From assembly GCA_910589415.1 (NCBI GenBank), contig OU342633.1:18514858-18578857 (forward strand): DNA of 64,000 bases, in the 5' to 3' direction. The notes beneath the pieces are model-generated. The model saw only the letters and a program-made list of their open reading frames with translations, did no database searches and was not told where the DNA came from. The position numbers and the translations under genes were made by a program. The DNA comes from Malachius bipustulatus (Eukaryota; Arthropoda; Insecta; Coleoptera; Melyridae). The first letter of the stretch is position 1. Every line of letters starts with the position of its first letter. Shown in pieces: positions 23,776 to 33,375 of the stretch.

Positions 23776-24057
23776 AACCTTGGTTGTTAGCCCTGCGCTA
23801 ACCTAGACTTGTACGTTAACCCTCCGCTAACCCTTCTACGTTAGACCTGTACGTTAGACTTATACGTTACCCCTGCGCTAACCCTTTTATTAGACTTGTA
23901 CGTTAGCCCTGCCCTAACCCTTGTATGTTAGACTTGCACGTTAGCCCTGCGCTAACCCTTTTAGACTTGTACGTTAGCCCTGCGCTAACCCTTGTACGTT
24001 AGACTTGTACGTTAGCCCTGCGCTAACCCTTGTACGTTAGCACTGAGCTAACCTAGA
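23776..24057. repeat. Minisatellite of GTTAGCCCTGCGCTAAC hairpin units
   Basis: About seven repetitions of GTTAGCCCTGCGCTAACCC or close variants (some CCTCCGCTAAC or CCTGCCCTAAC) alternate with TTGTACGTTAGAC. Each core has inverted 6-bp arms, GTTAGC and GCTAAC, around a 5-bp spacer, so every unit can form a small hairpin. There is no coding content. Confidence 0.85.
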
Positions 24058-24450
24058 CCTTGCTTACCTTTAAGCGTAGCCCACGGCTTAATCTTGTCGG
24101 CGGCCATCACCTTCTGATATTTTTTTTCGTAAGCCTTCTCTCAAAATCCTCTACCTCGTATCGATCATTTTGTAACACGCAGTTAGGTACTACTCGAAAC
24201 GACTTCATGGACACCCCCGTAGACATAATTTTATTGGTACCTTGCTCGTCAGAAAATTCCGTTGTACAGGGTGATTCATTATAATGTCGCCCCCCTTTAA
24301 CTTTGTTATTTCATGTGTCCCAAAAAAATTAAAAGTGGGGTTATGTAGGTGCTAAAAAAGACTTTTTTATACGTGTAACAAAAATTTGAAAGTAGATCAG
24401 TATACAGGGAAAACCAAAAAATTGTTTTTTTTTCAATGGATCATCCTATA

Positions 24451-25640
24451 CAGGGTGTCCCAATATTCCATGGACATGGAGCAACCACAGATTACTGAGG
24501 TAAAAAAAAGTCGCTCGGACCAAACTTATCTCTATACCAAAGTGGTTCGTTTGTCCGTTAGAGGGCTTCAAAGTCTTTTGAAAATTTTAGTTTTTTTGAA
24601 ATAGCTCAAAGTCGGCTCATTCCAATTCGATGAAATTTGGTAGGTAAATTTCTTATTAAAAGTACTAACTTCTGATGTACATGATAATTTGACGAAAACC
24701 CGGGAAGGGGTGAAACTACCCCTACCCTCCACTAAAATCGATCGTAATTGTTGATAGGGTAGCAGGAACGCTGTTCATGTTTTTTTGTTTGAAAGATACA
24801 TCGTTTTAGCCCATTTTTGGTCTCCTACAAAAATCTGTATCTTTCCGAGGTGCTATGTGAGAAAATAAATTAGTCGATGATAACTAAATTTTTATTTCAT
24901 TCTTTTAATTTGAAATCAAATTTTCAATTGTCAGGTGATTATTTTATCTAATCTCATAAAATATGCTCGATGTGGGCGCCGGTTTGGACCCTAGAAAGTT
25001 CCATCCTGCGCAAAAAAATGATTTTAACTTTTCTTGGAAGCTCGTCGTTTTGCAAACTGTTTAGTGCGTTTGAAAAAAACCGTTTGCAAACACCTGAAAA
25101 AAAAAAACGAACCATACTAAACATCTTCTATGAGATTAGATCAAATAATCACCTGACAATTGAAAATTTGATTTCAAATTAAAAGAATAAAATAAAATTT
25201 TGGTTAGGTATCATCGACTAATTTATCTTATCACATAGCACCTCGGAAAGATACAGATTTTTGTAAAAGACCAAAAATGGGCTAAAACGATGTATCTTTC
25301 AAACAAAAAAACATGAACAGCGTTCCTGCTACCCTATCAACAATTACGATCGATTTTAATGGAGGGTAGGGGTAGTTTCACCCCTTCCCGGGTTTTCGTC
25401 AAATTATCATGTACATCAGAAGTTAGTACTTTTAATAAGAAATTTACCTACCAAATTTCATCGAATTGGAATGAGCCGACTTTGAGCTATTTCAAAAAAA
25501 CTAAAATTTTCAAAAGACTTTGAAGCCCTCTAACGGACAAACGAACCACTTTGGTATAGAGATAAGTTTGGTCCGAGCGACTTTTTTTTACCTCAGTAAT
25601 CTGTGGTTGCTCCATGTCCATGGAATATTGGGACACCCTG
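24451..25640. repeat. Inner fold-back element, CAGGGTGTCCCAATATTCC ends
   Basis: The element is 1190 bp, bounded by CAGGGTGTCCCAATATTCC and its reverse complement, with TA on both sides (24449-24450 and 25641-25642). The arms of about 500 bp are nearly identical inverted copies. The loop of about 165 bp carries the 3' end of a transposase reading frame on the - strand. It lies inside the left arm of the outer fold-back. Confidence 0.9.
24954..25070 (-). pseudogene. Transposase C-terminal remnant in the inner fold-back loop
   Basis: The - strand frame reads LRRMELSRVQTGAHIEHIL and then a stop. Mariner-like DDE transposases of insects typically end in a basic helix followed by a GxHxEHLL-type terminus, and this end fits (GAHIEHIL, stop). 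About 38 codons survive. This suggests the fold-back arose from a mariner-like element, keeping only its ends and the last part of the gene. The assignment is by motif only. Confidence 0.55.
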
Positions 25641-25740
25641 TATATGAATTTATTTTTCGATTCCTCGTAAAATTCTAAGCATAACTTATATAACATACCG
25701 TATACCTAAATTCAAAGGCTTGCAAATCAAGAAATCTAAC

Positions 25741-25845
25741 AATAAAATGCTCTACTGGGCCTCCATTTTTTTCAACACATTTTATAAGGGTTTATAAGGG
25801 TTTATCAAGGGTTGTTCGCATTTTCTCCAATGAATCTGTTATGAA
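25741..25845 (-). pseudogene. Transposase C-terminal remnant in the outer fold-back loop
   Basis: The - strand reads ITDSLEKMRTTLDKPL, a stop, then TLIKCVEKNGGPVEHFI. The last block matches the family C-terminus (…NGGHxEHLL type). It is a separate, diverged relative of the remnant in the inner element, so two fold-back families independently kept the same end of the gene. Confidence 0.5.
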
Positions 25846-26239
25846 TTCTGGGTTATTTTAATTTAAATTATTAATTTTAATCCGTATCAAATCTTTTAGA
25901 TGATCGAGGTTTTCAATTTGATAGTTATACCTACACACGGTTGTTTAAATAGTTTCAAATGCGAATATTTCAGAAACTATTGAATTTAGGTATACGGTAT
26001 GTTAAATAAATTATGCTTAGAATTTTACGATGAATCGAAAAATAAATTCATATATAGGGTGTTCCATTGAAAAAAAAATTAAATTTTTGGTTTTCCCTGT
26101 ATACTGATCTATTTTCAAATTTTTGTTATACGTATAAAAAAGTCTTTTTTAGCACCTACATAACCCTACTTTTAATTTTTTTGAGACACATGAAATAACA
26201 AAGTTAAAGGGGGGCGACATTATAATGAATCACCCTGTA

Positions 26240-27240
26240 CATAAAATAATCTCATCTCCGTGGTTTAAATTTTAATACAGAGTGAATAAAATTATCAGAT
26301 TTTTAATCACCCTGTATAAAAATTTCATCCACACAATAGGATACTATACATGAAAAATTAGGATAGGGACATGTAAGCCGTTTTCCGATATAGTTGGAGT
26401 CGCTTTCGATGTACACTGCTTTTAAAATGAGAAACTGCGATTTTCAGTTGTTTATAACTCATAACCTACCTACTCATTTTAGACTGCAACAACTGTAAAA
26501 ACCATTCTTATTGGTTTTCTCGGGAAATATGAAAAAACAAAAAGGGTGTCCTGTTTAAAAAACAACCTTCACCTTCAAATGACCATGAAATTGGTCCACA
26601 AGGTCAAAGTCATCAGTACAGTCAGGTGACCCCCATTGTCTTGAACAACTTTTGTCTGCACAATTTTTTTCTTATTTGGCTTACCAACAGAGATATCCGG
26701 GCCCGAAGATTGAAATGACTCACCCTGTATATGGTAGAAAAACCTATAAAAATGGCATTTAATTTGGCGTACCTATTTGCACTTAATTTTAGATTAAAAA
26801 TTATGCGAATCGTAGATTTCTCAAATGATTGTTGAAACGATTTTCAGATCGCGATAGAAAAAAGGGAGTCATTCCAAAATTAAATATTTTTCATTCCCAT
26901 TTTCCTCGATCAATTACCTATAGATTATTAACAATTGCCAACATGAGAAAATTGCATTCTTGGGTGCAAATTTGTAGAGAATTTTTTTCTTCGTAAAGTA
27001 AATTATCACACTTTTTTCGATAAAAAGTTAATCAACGTCGTAAATTGCAAAAAACAAATTCATCGCCCAAAATCAAAGTGACGGCTTTTCACAAGGGGTA
27101 GAATGCCGCATTTTTGGATTTAGACTTAGGTACCTACCATCGACCATTCATCACGCATACAAATTTCCGTTCTCCCCGTTTTTGTGGTAACATTTGGTGG
27201 TAAGCTGTAAAGACATTTTAGGAACACCCTGTATAATTAT
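26240..27240. other. Non-coding, mosaic of fold-back fragments
   Basis: ACCCTGTATA-type termini occur near 26310, 26725 and 27230. The part 26340-26540 resembles the core of the peroxidase intron 1 fold-back (shared GGGACATGTAAGCCGTTTT). No gene was seen. Confidence 0.5.
27000..27185 (-). repeat. Right member of the 4-kb-spaced inverted repeat pair
   Basis: Imperfect reverse complement of 22795-22965; both contain CTATCGACCA-like, TTTTCACAAGGG-like and TTTTTTCGATAA-like blocks in opposite order. It may mark two independent copies of one repeat rather than ends of a single element. Confidence 0.55.
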
Positions 27241-27828
27241 TTTGGTAAGCATTTTCATATCATTCAATTAAACGCTCAATTCTGGGAGCAGTCGAATATG
27301 TAAATTCACTTTCTGAATACAGCGTCATTATCCATCAATAATTATTGTATCCTAAATTTTATTAAAAATTTTAGAATTTATGTTTTCATTAAAAAAATGG
27401 CAATAAATCTAACAATAATTATTTATGGCGAGTAATTTCAGTGAAAGTCTACCTACTACTAAGTCCTTTGCAAGGCTATTATACCAATTAGTCGCATTTC
27501 TTTGAGTGTAAAATCACAGAGAGTAATACGCTAACGAACGAGAAGTCGCTATGCTTGTCGGCTTCTTTGAACTAGTAGGTATTGCCAATTTTCATTACCT
27601 TTAATTATTATTATTGTCACCATCATTATAATATTATGGTGTCGAATCAACGAGGTTGTAAGTTATTCAATTTGTTCTGTATCTTACCCTAAACAGCATG
27701 TAAAATAAAATTATAGGTACCTATACTCAAAAAATATCACTTAAATTTTAATAATTTTACGATACTGTTAAAAGAAAAAATTGACAGGGTGTATCTTATA
27801 GAAAAAGGATATAAGTTAGTCATTAAGT

Positions 27829-27955
27829 GAAACTAACACCATTAAGTGATGGTCATAGTATTGTCCACAATAAATTGTATGTCAATAAAACAGGAATTCT
27901 GGTCAAAATAGTAGGTTTAACATTTTTTATTAAGTTTCGGGTTTTAACGCATCAT
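27829..27955 (+). repeat. First copy of a 127-bp tandem duplication
   Basis: The unit starts GAAACTAACACCATTAAGTG and ends AACGCATCAT. A second copy begins immediately at 27956. That copy is split by the LINE insertion and finishes at 31303-31381. The two parts (48 + 79 bp) sum to exactly 127 bp, and the copies differ at about two positions. Confidence 0.9.
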
Positions 27956-28182
27956 GAAACTAACACCATTAAGTGATGGTCATAGTATTGTTCACAATAT
28001 ATTTTTTCATTTATTTAAATTATCGTGTCTCGACATCAGATGGCCATTGACACATTAACAGTACACTTACAATATTGTAATATTATACAAGAAGAGGAAG
28101 ATTTGCATTTTAATTTACATTAGTTCTGTTAAAATCTGTATCATAAAGAATTGAAGCTGGCATTGATTCTTGGATCCATTTC

Positions 28183-30771
28183 TTATATTTCATGGTAGAG
28201 GTCTATATCTTGCAGGTATTCAATGAGACGTGGTATCTGGCTGGGGGAACTGAGGATTTCCCGTATGCACTGTGATAAGCATTTATTTTGCCGGCTTATC
28301 TCGTAGTGAGGGCAGTCTATAATTATGTGTTTAACGGTAAGGGGGTGGAAACATTTTCGACATACAGGTGGGTCCTCGGTAGCCATTAGGTGTTTGTGTG
28401 TTATCCGCGTGTGGCCAATTCGCAGTCTTCTGATGACAATTTTTTCTCTTCTGCTCATAGAAGGTAGTTCAACTGGTTTTACTGAGGGATGGATTTCCTG
28501 CAGCTTGGAGGGGATTGTATTCCAGTGGATTTGCCAAGAGATTCTCGTGGAGCGTTTAAAGTGGGCTTTGAGATCGGTGTGGATTTGAACTCTTTCAGGA
28601 GTTGCGTTTGATGATGTGGTTTGTTTGGCCTCCTGGTCGGCTTTCTCGTTTCCAGGTATGCCGACATGTGATGGAATCCAAATTATAGTAATGGCTACTC
28701 CAAGGGAGGCAAGTTTATTGGAAGAGTCGTGGATGGCTGATACTAGGGGATGGTCTGTATAAATGTTGTTAATAGACTGGATGGCGGCAAGTGAATCTGT
28801 ACATATGGCTACTTGCTTGTGGTCGGAAGTTAGTGAGTTCAAGGCTTGTTGGATAGCAAAAACTTCACCTGTGTGGACGCTGGAGAAAGACGGTAGAAGA
28901 CTTGTTATGATGGCTCGGTCAGTAGAGGTGACTGCACAGCCTACGCCAGTTTCAGATTTGGAAGCATCCGTGTAGAGGATTTTATCAAAATGGAACGAGT
29001 TGATTAAAGTTAGGAAGGCTTGTTTTATTACTTCATGTGGAGTTTCAAGTTTGTTGTATCTGGTGAGGGAGGTGTTGATTTTTGGCAGTGACTTGTCCCA
29101 GGGCGAGAAAGAGGAAATAGGTTTTAAGGTTGTCTGGGTGAGGTCTATGTTGCGAAGAAGGGGGGAGAGAATTTGCGGTAGCGGTTGTGGCCTTGACTGA
29201 TTAGGATTTGTGTGAGGGAAGTTTATTAGTGATGAAGCAGGATTTTGTTGATTAGCAGATATTCTGGCAAAGTATAGCAGTAGAATTTGCCGACGTCTAA
29301 GCCATAAAGGCGGTTCATTAGCCTCACAGTAGAGACTTTCGGCAGGGCTGGAACGGTAGGCTCCTAGACAGATTCGCAGTGCTGTGTTTTGGACTGTATT
29401 GAGAGGTTTTAAGTCGGATTCTGTAGCTGACATGTATACGAAGCTGCCATAATCAAGTCTTGAGCGTATGAGGGACCTGTATATTCTCAACAGGACATCC
29501 TCATCGGCCCCCCACCGAAAGTGTGACAGGGTTTTGAGAATATTGAGTCTGCTCATGCAATCGGTTTTAATATTTTTGATGTGGGGTTTCCAGCTGAGTC
29601 TACTGTCGAAAGTCAGTCCAAGAATTTTGTGGTGGTCGACCACCGATAGGAGTTCCCCGTTGAGGGTTATCTGCGGTACACTTGAGTAATGAGTTCTCCG
29701 GCTAAACCGGATTACCTTGGATTTTGCCGCGGAGAACTGGAGGCCAGTGGTAGACGACCATTGAGCGAGTTGGTTCACTTCTGTCTGGATTAACGCAGTT
29801 GTAGTTGGAACACTTCTACCGTGACAAAAAATGATTAGGTCATCTGCATAAATAGAGAATTTCACCGGAGGGCGGATTGAAGAGCAGACGTCGTTGATGG
29901 CCAAGATGAATAGTGTTGGGTTCAGAACGGACCCTTGGGGTACCCCGTTGTCTTGTCTCATTGCAGTAGATGTTTTCCCATTAACAGAGACTTTAAAGGT
30001 TCTATTTGATAAGAAGTTTTCAATGAAGTGATAAATGTTGCCACTGAAGTTTTGTTCTTGAAGTTTTTGTAAGATGGCAGGTCTGAGTAGAGAGTCGAAT
30101 GCACCTTTAATGTCAAACACAGCCGCGATAACATCTTGCTTCTTAAGGAGTGCATTGGCAATATCGGTCTGCAGTACTGCTAGATTGTCCATTGTGCTGC
30201 GTTGCGGTCTGAATCCTGATTGAGAGCGGTTGATTATCTCGTATTTCTCAAGATACCAAAGAAGCCTCTTGTTGACCATTTTTTCCAACAGTTTACACAA
30301 TGTACATGTGAGGGAGATCGGCCTGTATGAGTTGGGATCGTCTGAGGGTTTGTCTGGCTTCTTAATGGGAAGGATTATAGATTTTTGCCACAATTTTGGA
30401 AATTTTCTTTTAGACCAGATGTTATTGTAAAGCTCAAGCAGTTTAGGAAGGCTGGAAGTTGGCAAGTTTTTGAGGAATATAAAGGGGATGTTATCTGGTC
30501 CTGCTGCGGAGTTCTTACATCTAGAGAGAGCATAGGTGAGCTCTCTCATGGAGAAAGGTAGGTTTAGAGAGGTGAGGTCTCGAATAACTTTTTTGGAAGT
30601 ATTAGGCGCGGTATTACTTAAAGTGGATGGATTGGGAGGATTGGCGGCTTCGTTTATAAATCTCTCGTGAAACTTTGAGGCAATGATGTCTACGATTTGT
30701 TGACTGTCGTTGCTGAGAGTGCCTTGGTGTTTTATTGCTGCGATTTTCAAGTATGTTCTGTTGCCTTGCAT
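28183..30771 (-). CDS. LINE ORF2: reverse transcriptase - RNase H - zinc tail
   Basis: An 862-residue open frame counted from its first Met; translation really begins upstream, because the endonuclease part follows in another frame. RT motifs: RPISL (150), GFRPQRST (187), VFDIKGAFDS with catalytic Asp220, NGVPQGSVLNPTLFILAIND (275-294), YADD (308-311). RNase H carries the full DEDD set: TDAS (Asp602), GEVFAI (Glu636), TDS (Asp659) and GNEKADQEA (Asp712). A CX2CX7HX4C knuckle follows (Cys804, Cys807, His815, Cys820). It would copy its own RNA at a nicked chromosomal target. Domain order fits the LINE group with RNase H (I/Jockey/R1 superclade); I do not assign the exact clade. No stop or frameshift interrupts these domains. 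Confidence 0.9.
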   Translation of the reverse strand: MQGNRTYLKIAAIKHQGTLSNDSQQIVDIIASKFHERFINEAANPPNPSTLSNTAPNTSKKVIRDLTSLNLPFSMRELTYALSRCKNSAAGPDNIPFIFLKNLPTSSLPKLLELYNNIWSKRKFPKLWQKSIILPIKKPDKPSDDPNSYRPISLTCTLCKLLEKMVNKRLLWYLEKYEIINRSQSGFRPQRSTMDNLAVLQTDIANALLKKQDVIAAVFDIKGAFDSLLRPAILQKLQEQNFSGNIYHFIENFLSNRTFKVSVNGKTSTAMRQDNGVPQGSVLNPTLFILAINDVCSSIRPPVKFSIYADDLIIFCHGRSVPTTTALIQTEVNQLAQWSSTTGLQFSAAKSKVIRFSRRTHYSSVPQITLNGELLSVVDHHKILGLTFDSRLSWKPHIKNIKTDCMSRLNILKTLSHFRWGADEDVLLRIYRSLIRSRLDYGSFVYMSATESDLKPLNTVQNTALRICLGAYRSSPAESLYCEANEPPLWLRRRQILLLYFARISANQQNPASSLINFPHTNPNQSRPQPLPQILSPLLRNIDLTQTTLKPISSFSPWDKSLPKINTSLTRYNKLETPHEVIKQAFLTLINSFHFDKILYTDASKSETGVGCAVTSTDRAIITSLLPSFSSVHTGEVFAIQQALNSLTSDHKQVAICTDSLAAIQSINNIYTDHPLVSAIHDSSNKLASLGVAITIIWIPSHVGIPGNEKADQEAKQTTSSNATPERVQIHTDLKAHFKRSTRISWQIHWNTIPSKLQEIHPSVKPVELPSMSRREKIVIRRLRIGHTRITHKHLMATEDPPVCRKCFHPLTVKHIIIDCPHYEISRQNKCLSQCIREILSSPSQIPRLIEYLQDIDLYHEI

Positions 30772-30871
30772 CTGTCTAATTTTCTTCCAGACTTGACCTG
30801 GTGGGGTGTCGCATGTGATTGAAGAGGTGTAGCTGTTCCAAGCAGATTTTTTGCTTTCTTTCAGGGTACGC

Positions 30872-31286
30872 TTAGCTATGGCTCTCTTTTTTTTTTAAAT
30901 TGATGAGAGAGGCTTCGTCTCTTATTCTTCTGTATCTGTTTAAAGCAGTCTTGCATTCTCGGACGGCAACAGCGCAGTCTGGATTCCACCAAGGGACGGC
31001 TTTTTGGGAGGAGGTAATAACACTTTTCCCTACATGTATCTCAGCGGCAAGAGTGATACAGTCGCTAAAGTTGGTTACTGCTTCATCTATATTTTCGGGG
31101 AGTTGTAATTGGGGAACATTGGACTCAATGTGAGACCTGAAGCTGTCCCAGTCTGCACTGGCAATTTTCCACTTAGTCATAATATTAGGAGGCTTGTCCC
31201 GTGAGTCTGAAATGTGAATCGGGAAGTGGTTGCTATCGTAAAGACTGTCAAGTGTGTTCCATGTGAGTGATGAAGCTGTTCTTGGG
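30872..31286 (-). pseudogene. Endonuclease C-terminal remnant of the same LINE
   Basis: The - strand reads LYDSNHFPIHI, the terminal (S/N)DHxPI-type motif of an APE-like endonuclease, then NIMTKWKIASADWDSFRSHI and KAVPWWNPDCAVAVRECK, the usual linker to the RT. This frame and the RT frame are joined through a run of ten A (T at 30887-30896 on the + strand). Nine would keep a single frame, so there is a one-base shift. The catalytic N-terminal part of the endonuclease is absent. Confidence 0.8.
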
Positions 31287-31381
31287 TCACATACAATATA
31301 TTGTATGTCAATAAAACAGGAATTCTGGTCAAAATAGTAGGTTTAACATTTTTTATTAAGTTTCGGGTTTTAACGCATCAT

Positions 31382-33179
31382 CAGAACAGTTGCCAGCTTT
31401 ACAGTATCCGCGATCTTGAGTTGTACAGCATTACAGAGACGTTGAAACACCATGCATTATTAAAACCCTTTTCGAAGTGGAAAGAGGAGTGTTGATGAAT
31501 TTAAGATTCGAAATTTACATATTAACTGGATATGCAATTGAAATTTTTGAACACATTGGGCAAGTAAAACAGAGGATAGAGGAGTAGCCTGAAGCTCCAT
31601 TTTCTGATGCACAAAATTGTTGGATTTTTGTTTTTTTTGTTTTTTGAAATTTAAAATATTTTTGCAAAAGAATTCAATTCACCAGAGATCGCTTCTTTAC
31701 GTTTGTATTCTCTGTTTTACTTGTACTTTTTTTTCTTTTTCATCTAACGGGGACGTTTATTGTTAGCCCTTCCCGTCAGATGTAAATATAGGCATTCAAA
31801 ATCCCTTTAGTAATAAAAATGCACACCCACGTTGAACACCCGACCCGTATCTGTGCCGTTGAAAACCTTTGGGTTTCTTGGGTCTTCAACAGCGTAAATG
31901 AATCATTTCAAGTGTAAGCTAGCCTGTTTTCGTGCAAAAACTCGTTCTTTATCATTCTTACAAGTTACAAGAGGTATAAAAACAGGTTTCGGGAGATCTA
32001 ACAGGGTGGTTAGAGCTCAGAGAATGGATTCGACGTGTACCAGAGAGCCCAATGACCCCGCGGATGTTCCAGTAAAAATGTTTCTAGATAAAATATCTAA
32101 TGGTCAAAACTACTGTCTACCAGTCTGCGCAGAATCATCTTTGTGCGCATGTCATTCGACGAGAGGCATCGAGAAGCTGACTATCCAAAGGTGGAAGGCA
32201 GGAGAAGAAGAGGTATTAGGTATTAGGTCTCCGAACAGATATATCGACCAGGTTTCGGATTTTTCGAAGCTATCAATGGCAAAAATAATAAGACATCACT
32301 GACACTGACTCAGTAATAGCGTCATTATGAGTCACGACGTTCGGATACGAACACCGATAATGAAGAAGAATGGTCAAAAAAGAAATGGTAAGAACAATCC
32401 CCTACCAGATGAAGATGTTGCAAAGACTTTGAAAACGCTTTGAAGAATTCTCAATTGGGTGGCCTCTTTTGTGATGAGAAAAATCGTTTTGCCTCAAACT
32501 TGAACCAGCTTTGTGAACATCTTGTTGACGTTTTTGCAAGATTTCGAACAAGGAATTGGTCTCTTCACAACGAATGAATATATCGGTAAACTTTTGGCGC
32601 AGAGAGACTGCAGAGAGCTTGAATCAATCATGCAATTCTGCTAAAGGGTCATTACACTTCTGGCTGTTTTGCAGACTCCAAATTTGAATTGAAAATCATG
32701 CGAAATCGATTTTAGTACATGGATGCATTCCAAGACACATGCCACTTCGTAATGCAGACACACAAACCTGGGAGGTGGAGAACCTCGAGAGTACCCTCCC
32801 TGCTTGTTTGGCATAAAATTTTGGGACAATCTAGTGATTGGTTTCCCGGCGAGGCAACTCCAAAAGTATTCCCCTAATTTTGTGCAGTAGTATTATATTA
32901 CCTTATAATAATAATGAAGGCAATTTCTCATGTTAGAATTTGCGCTATAACCGCAACATCAAAATAGTTTTAACAAAGTCATTTTATTAATTGAGTTAAT
33001 ATTCGCGTTTGACTGGCTAGGAAATAGATACTAGTTTTTTTAACTAGGTAATACGCAGCTTAACTAAAAATGGGGTTTCACTCTAACATTGTTACGTTAG
33101 AAAATGTTAATACGTTTTTTAGTTTCAGCCATTAATTTCAGTATTTTGTTCAGTATTTTGACGTCAATTTTCTTTTCAG
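31382..33179. other. Upstream of the peroxidase; no gene recognised
   Basis: A 134-codon open frame at 31898-32302 and a 62-codon - strand frame at 32641-32829 have no domain I recognise. The last bases (TTTTCTTTTCAG ending at 33179) look like a splice acceptor just before the peroxidase start. A 5' UTR exon may therefore lie somewhere in this stretch or further upstream. Confidence 0.5.
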
Positions 33180-33187
33180 AGACAAAC

Positions 33188-33375
33188 ATGGCGAACAATT
33201 TATGGAACATTCTATGTACTATATTAATGTGTAACTTTTATATTACCATATGTGAAGAACCTTCAACACAATATAATATATTTCTGCAACATCCATCTCC
33301 TCGGGAATACAGAAAAGTAGCCCCTTCAGTTGGTCAATTTAGTTCACCAGCAGGTTTTGATATTTCTCAACAAAG
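33188..33375 (+). CDS. Peroxidase exon 1: signal peptide and propeptide
   Basis: Residues 1-62 plus two bases. A hydrophobic signal sequence is followed by EEPSTQ and a Ser/Pro-rich segment. Donor AAG|GTAAG. Confidence 0.8.

Larger units (their letters stand above)
24267..26237. repeat. Outer fold-back element with a second fold-back in its left arm
   Basis: The ends CAGGGTGATTCATTATAATG and reverse complement are flanked by TA (24265-24266 and 26238-26239). The left arm comprises 24267-24448 and 25643-25720, the right arm about 25975-26237. The left arm is split at a TA by the 1190-bp element at 24451. The loop (about 25720-25975) holds a transposase C-terminal remnant on the - strand. Without the insert the element would be about 780 bp. 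Confidence 0.85.
28004..31292 (-). mobile_element. Nearly intact 5'-truncated LINE with RT and RNase H
   Basis: A 3.3-kb non-LTR retrotransposon on the - strand. The 10-bp repeat ACAATATATT flanks it (27994-28003 and 31293-31302), and its 3' end carries a short A-rich tail (T-rich on the + strand). Only the last part of the endonuclease remains at the 5' end. The RT and RNase H frame is open for 862 codons. It inserted into the second copy of a 127-bp tandem duplication. Confidence 0.9.

Noticed and set aside
23776..24057. CRISPR-like array
   Set aside because: Eukaryotic context, irregular spacing, and the spacers are themselves repeated; it is a minisatellite.
27829..31381. Long target-site duplication of about 80 bp around the LINE
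   Set aside because: The flanking copies are better explained by a pre-existing 127-bp tandem duplication, since the pieces add up to exactly one unit and a 10-bp duplication lies at the LINE ends.
31898..32302. 134-codon open frame upstream of the peroxidase
   Set aside because: No domain, no splice context and no codon pattern that sets it apart; length is not exceptional.
33104..33187. In-frame upstream ATG extending the peroxidase by 28 codons
   Set aside because: A good splice acceptor (TTTTCTTTTCAG) ends at 33179, and the ATG at 33188 is followed directly by a normal signal peptide; the upstream residues look like translated intron.
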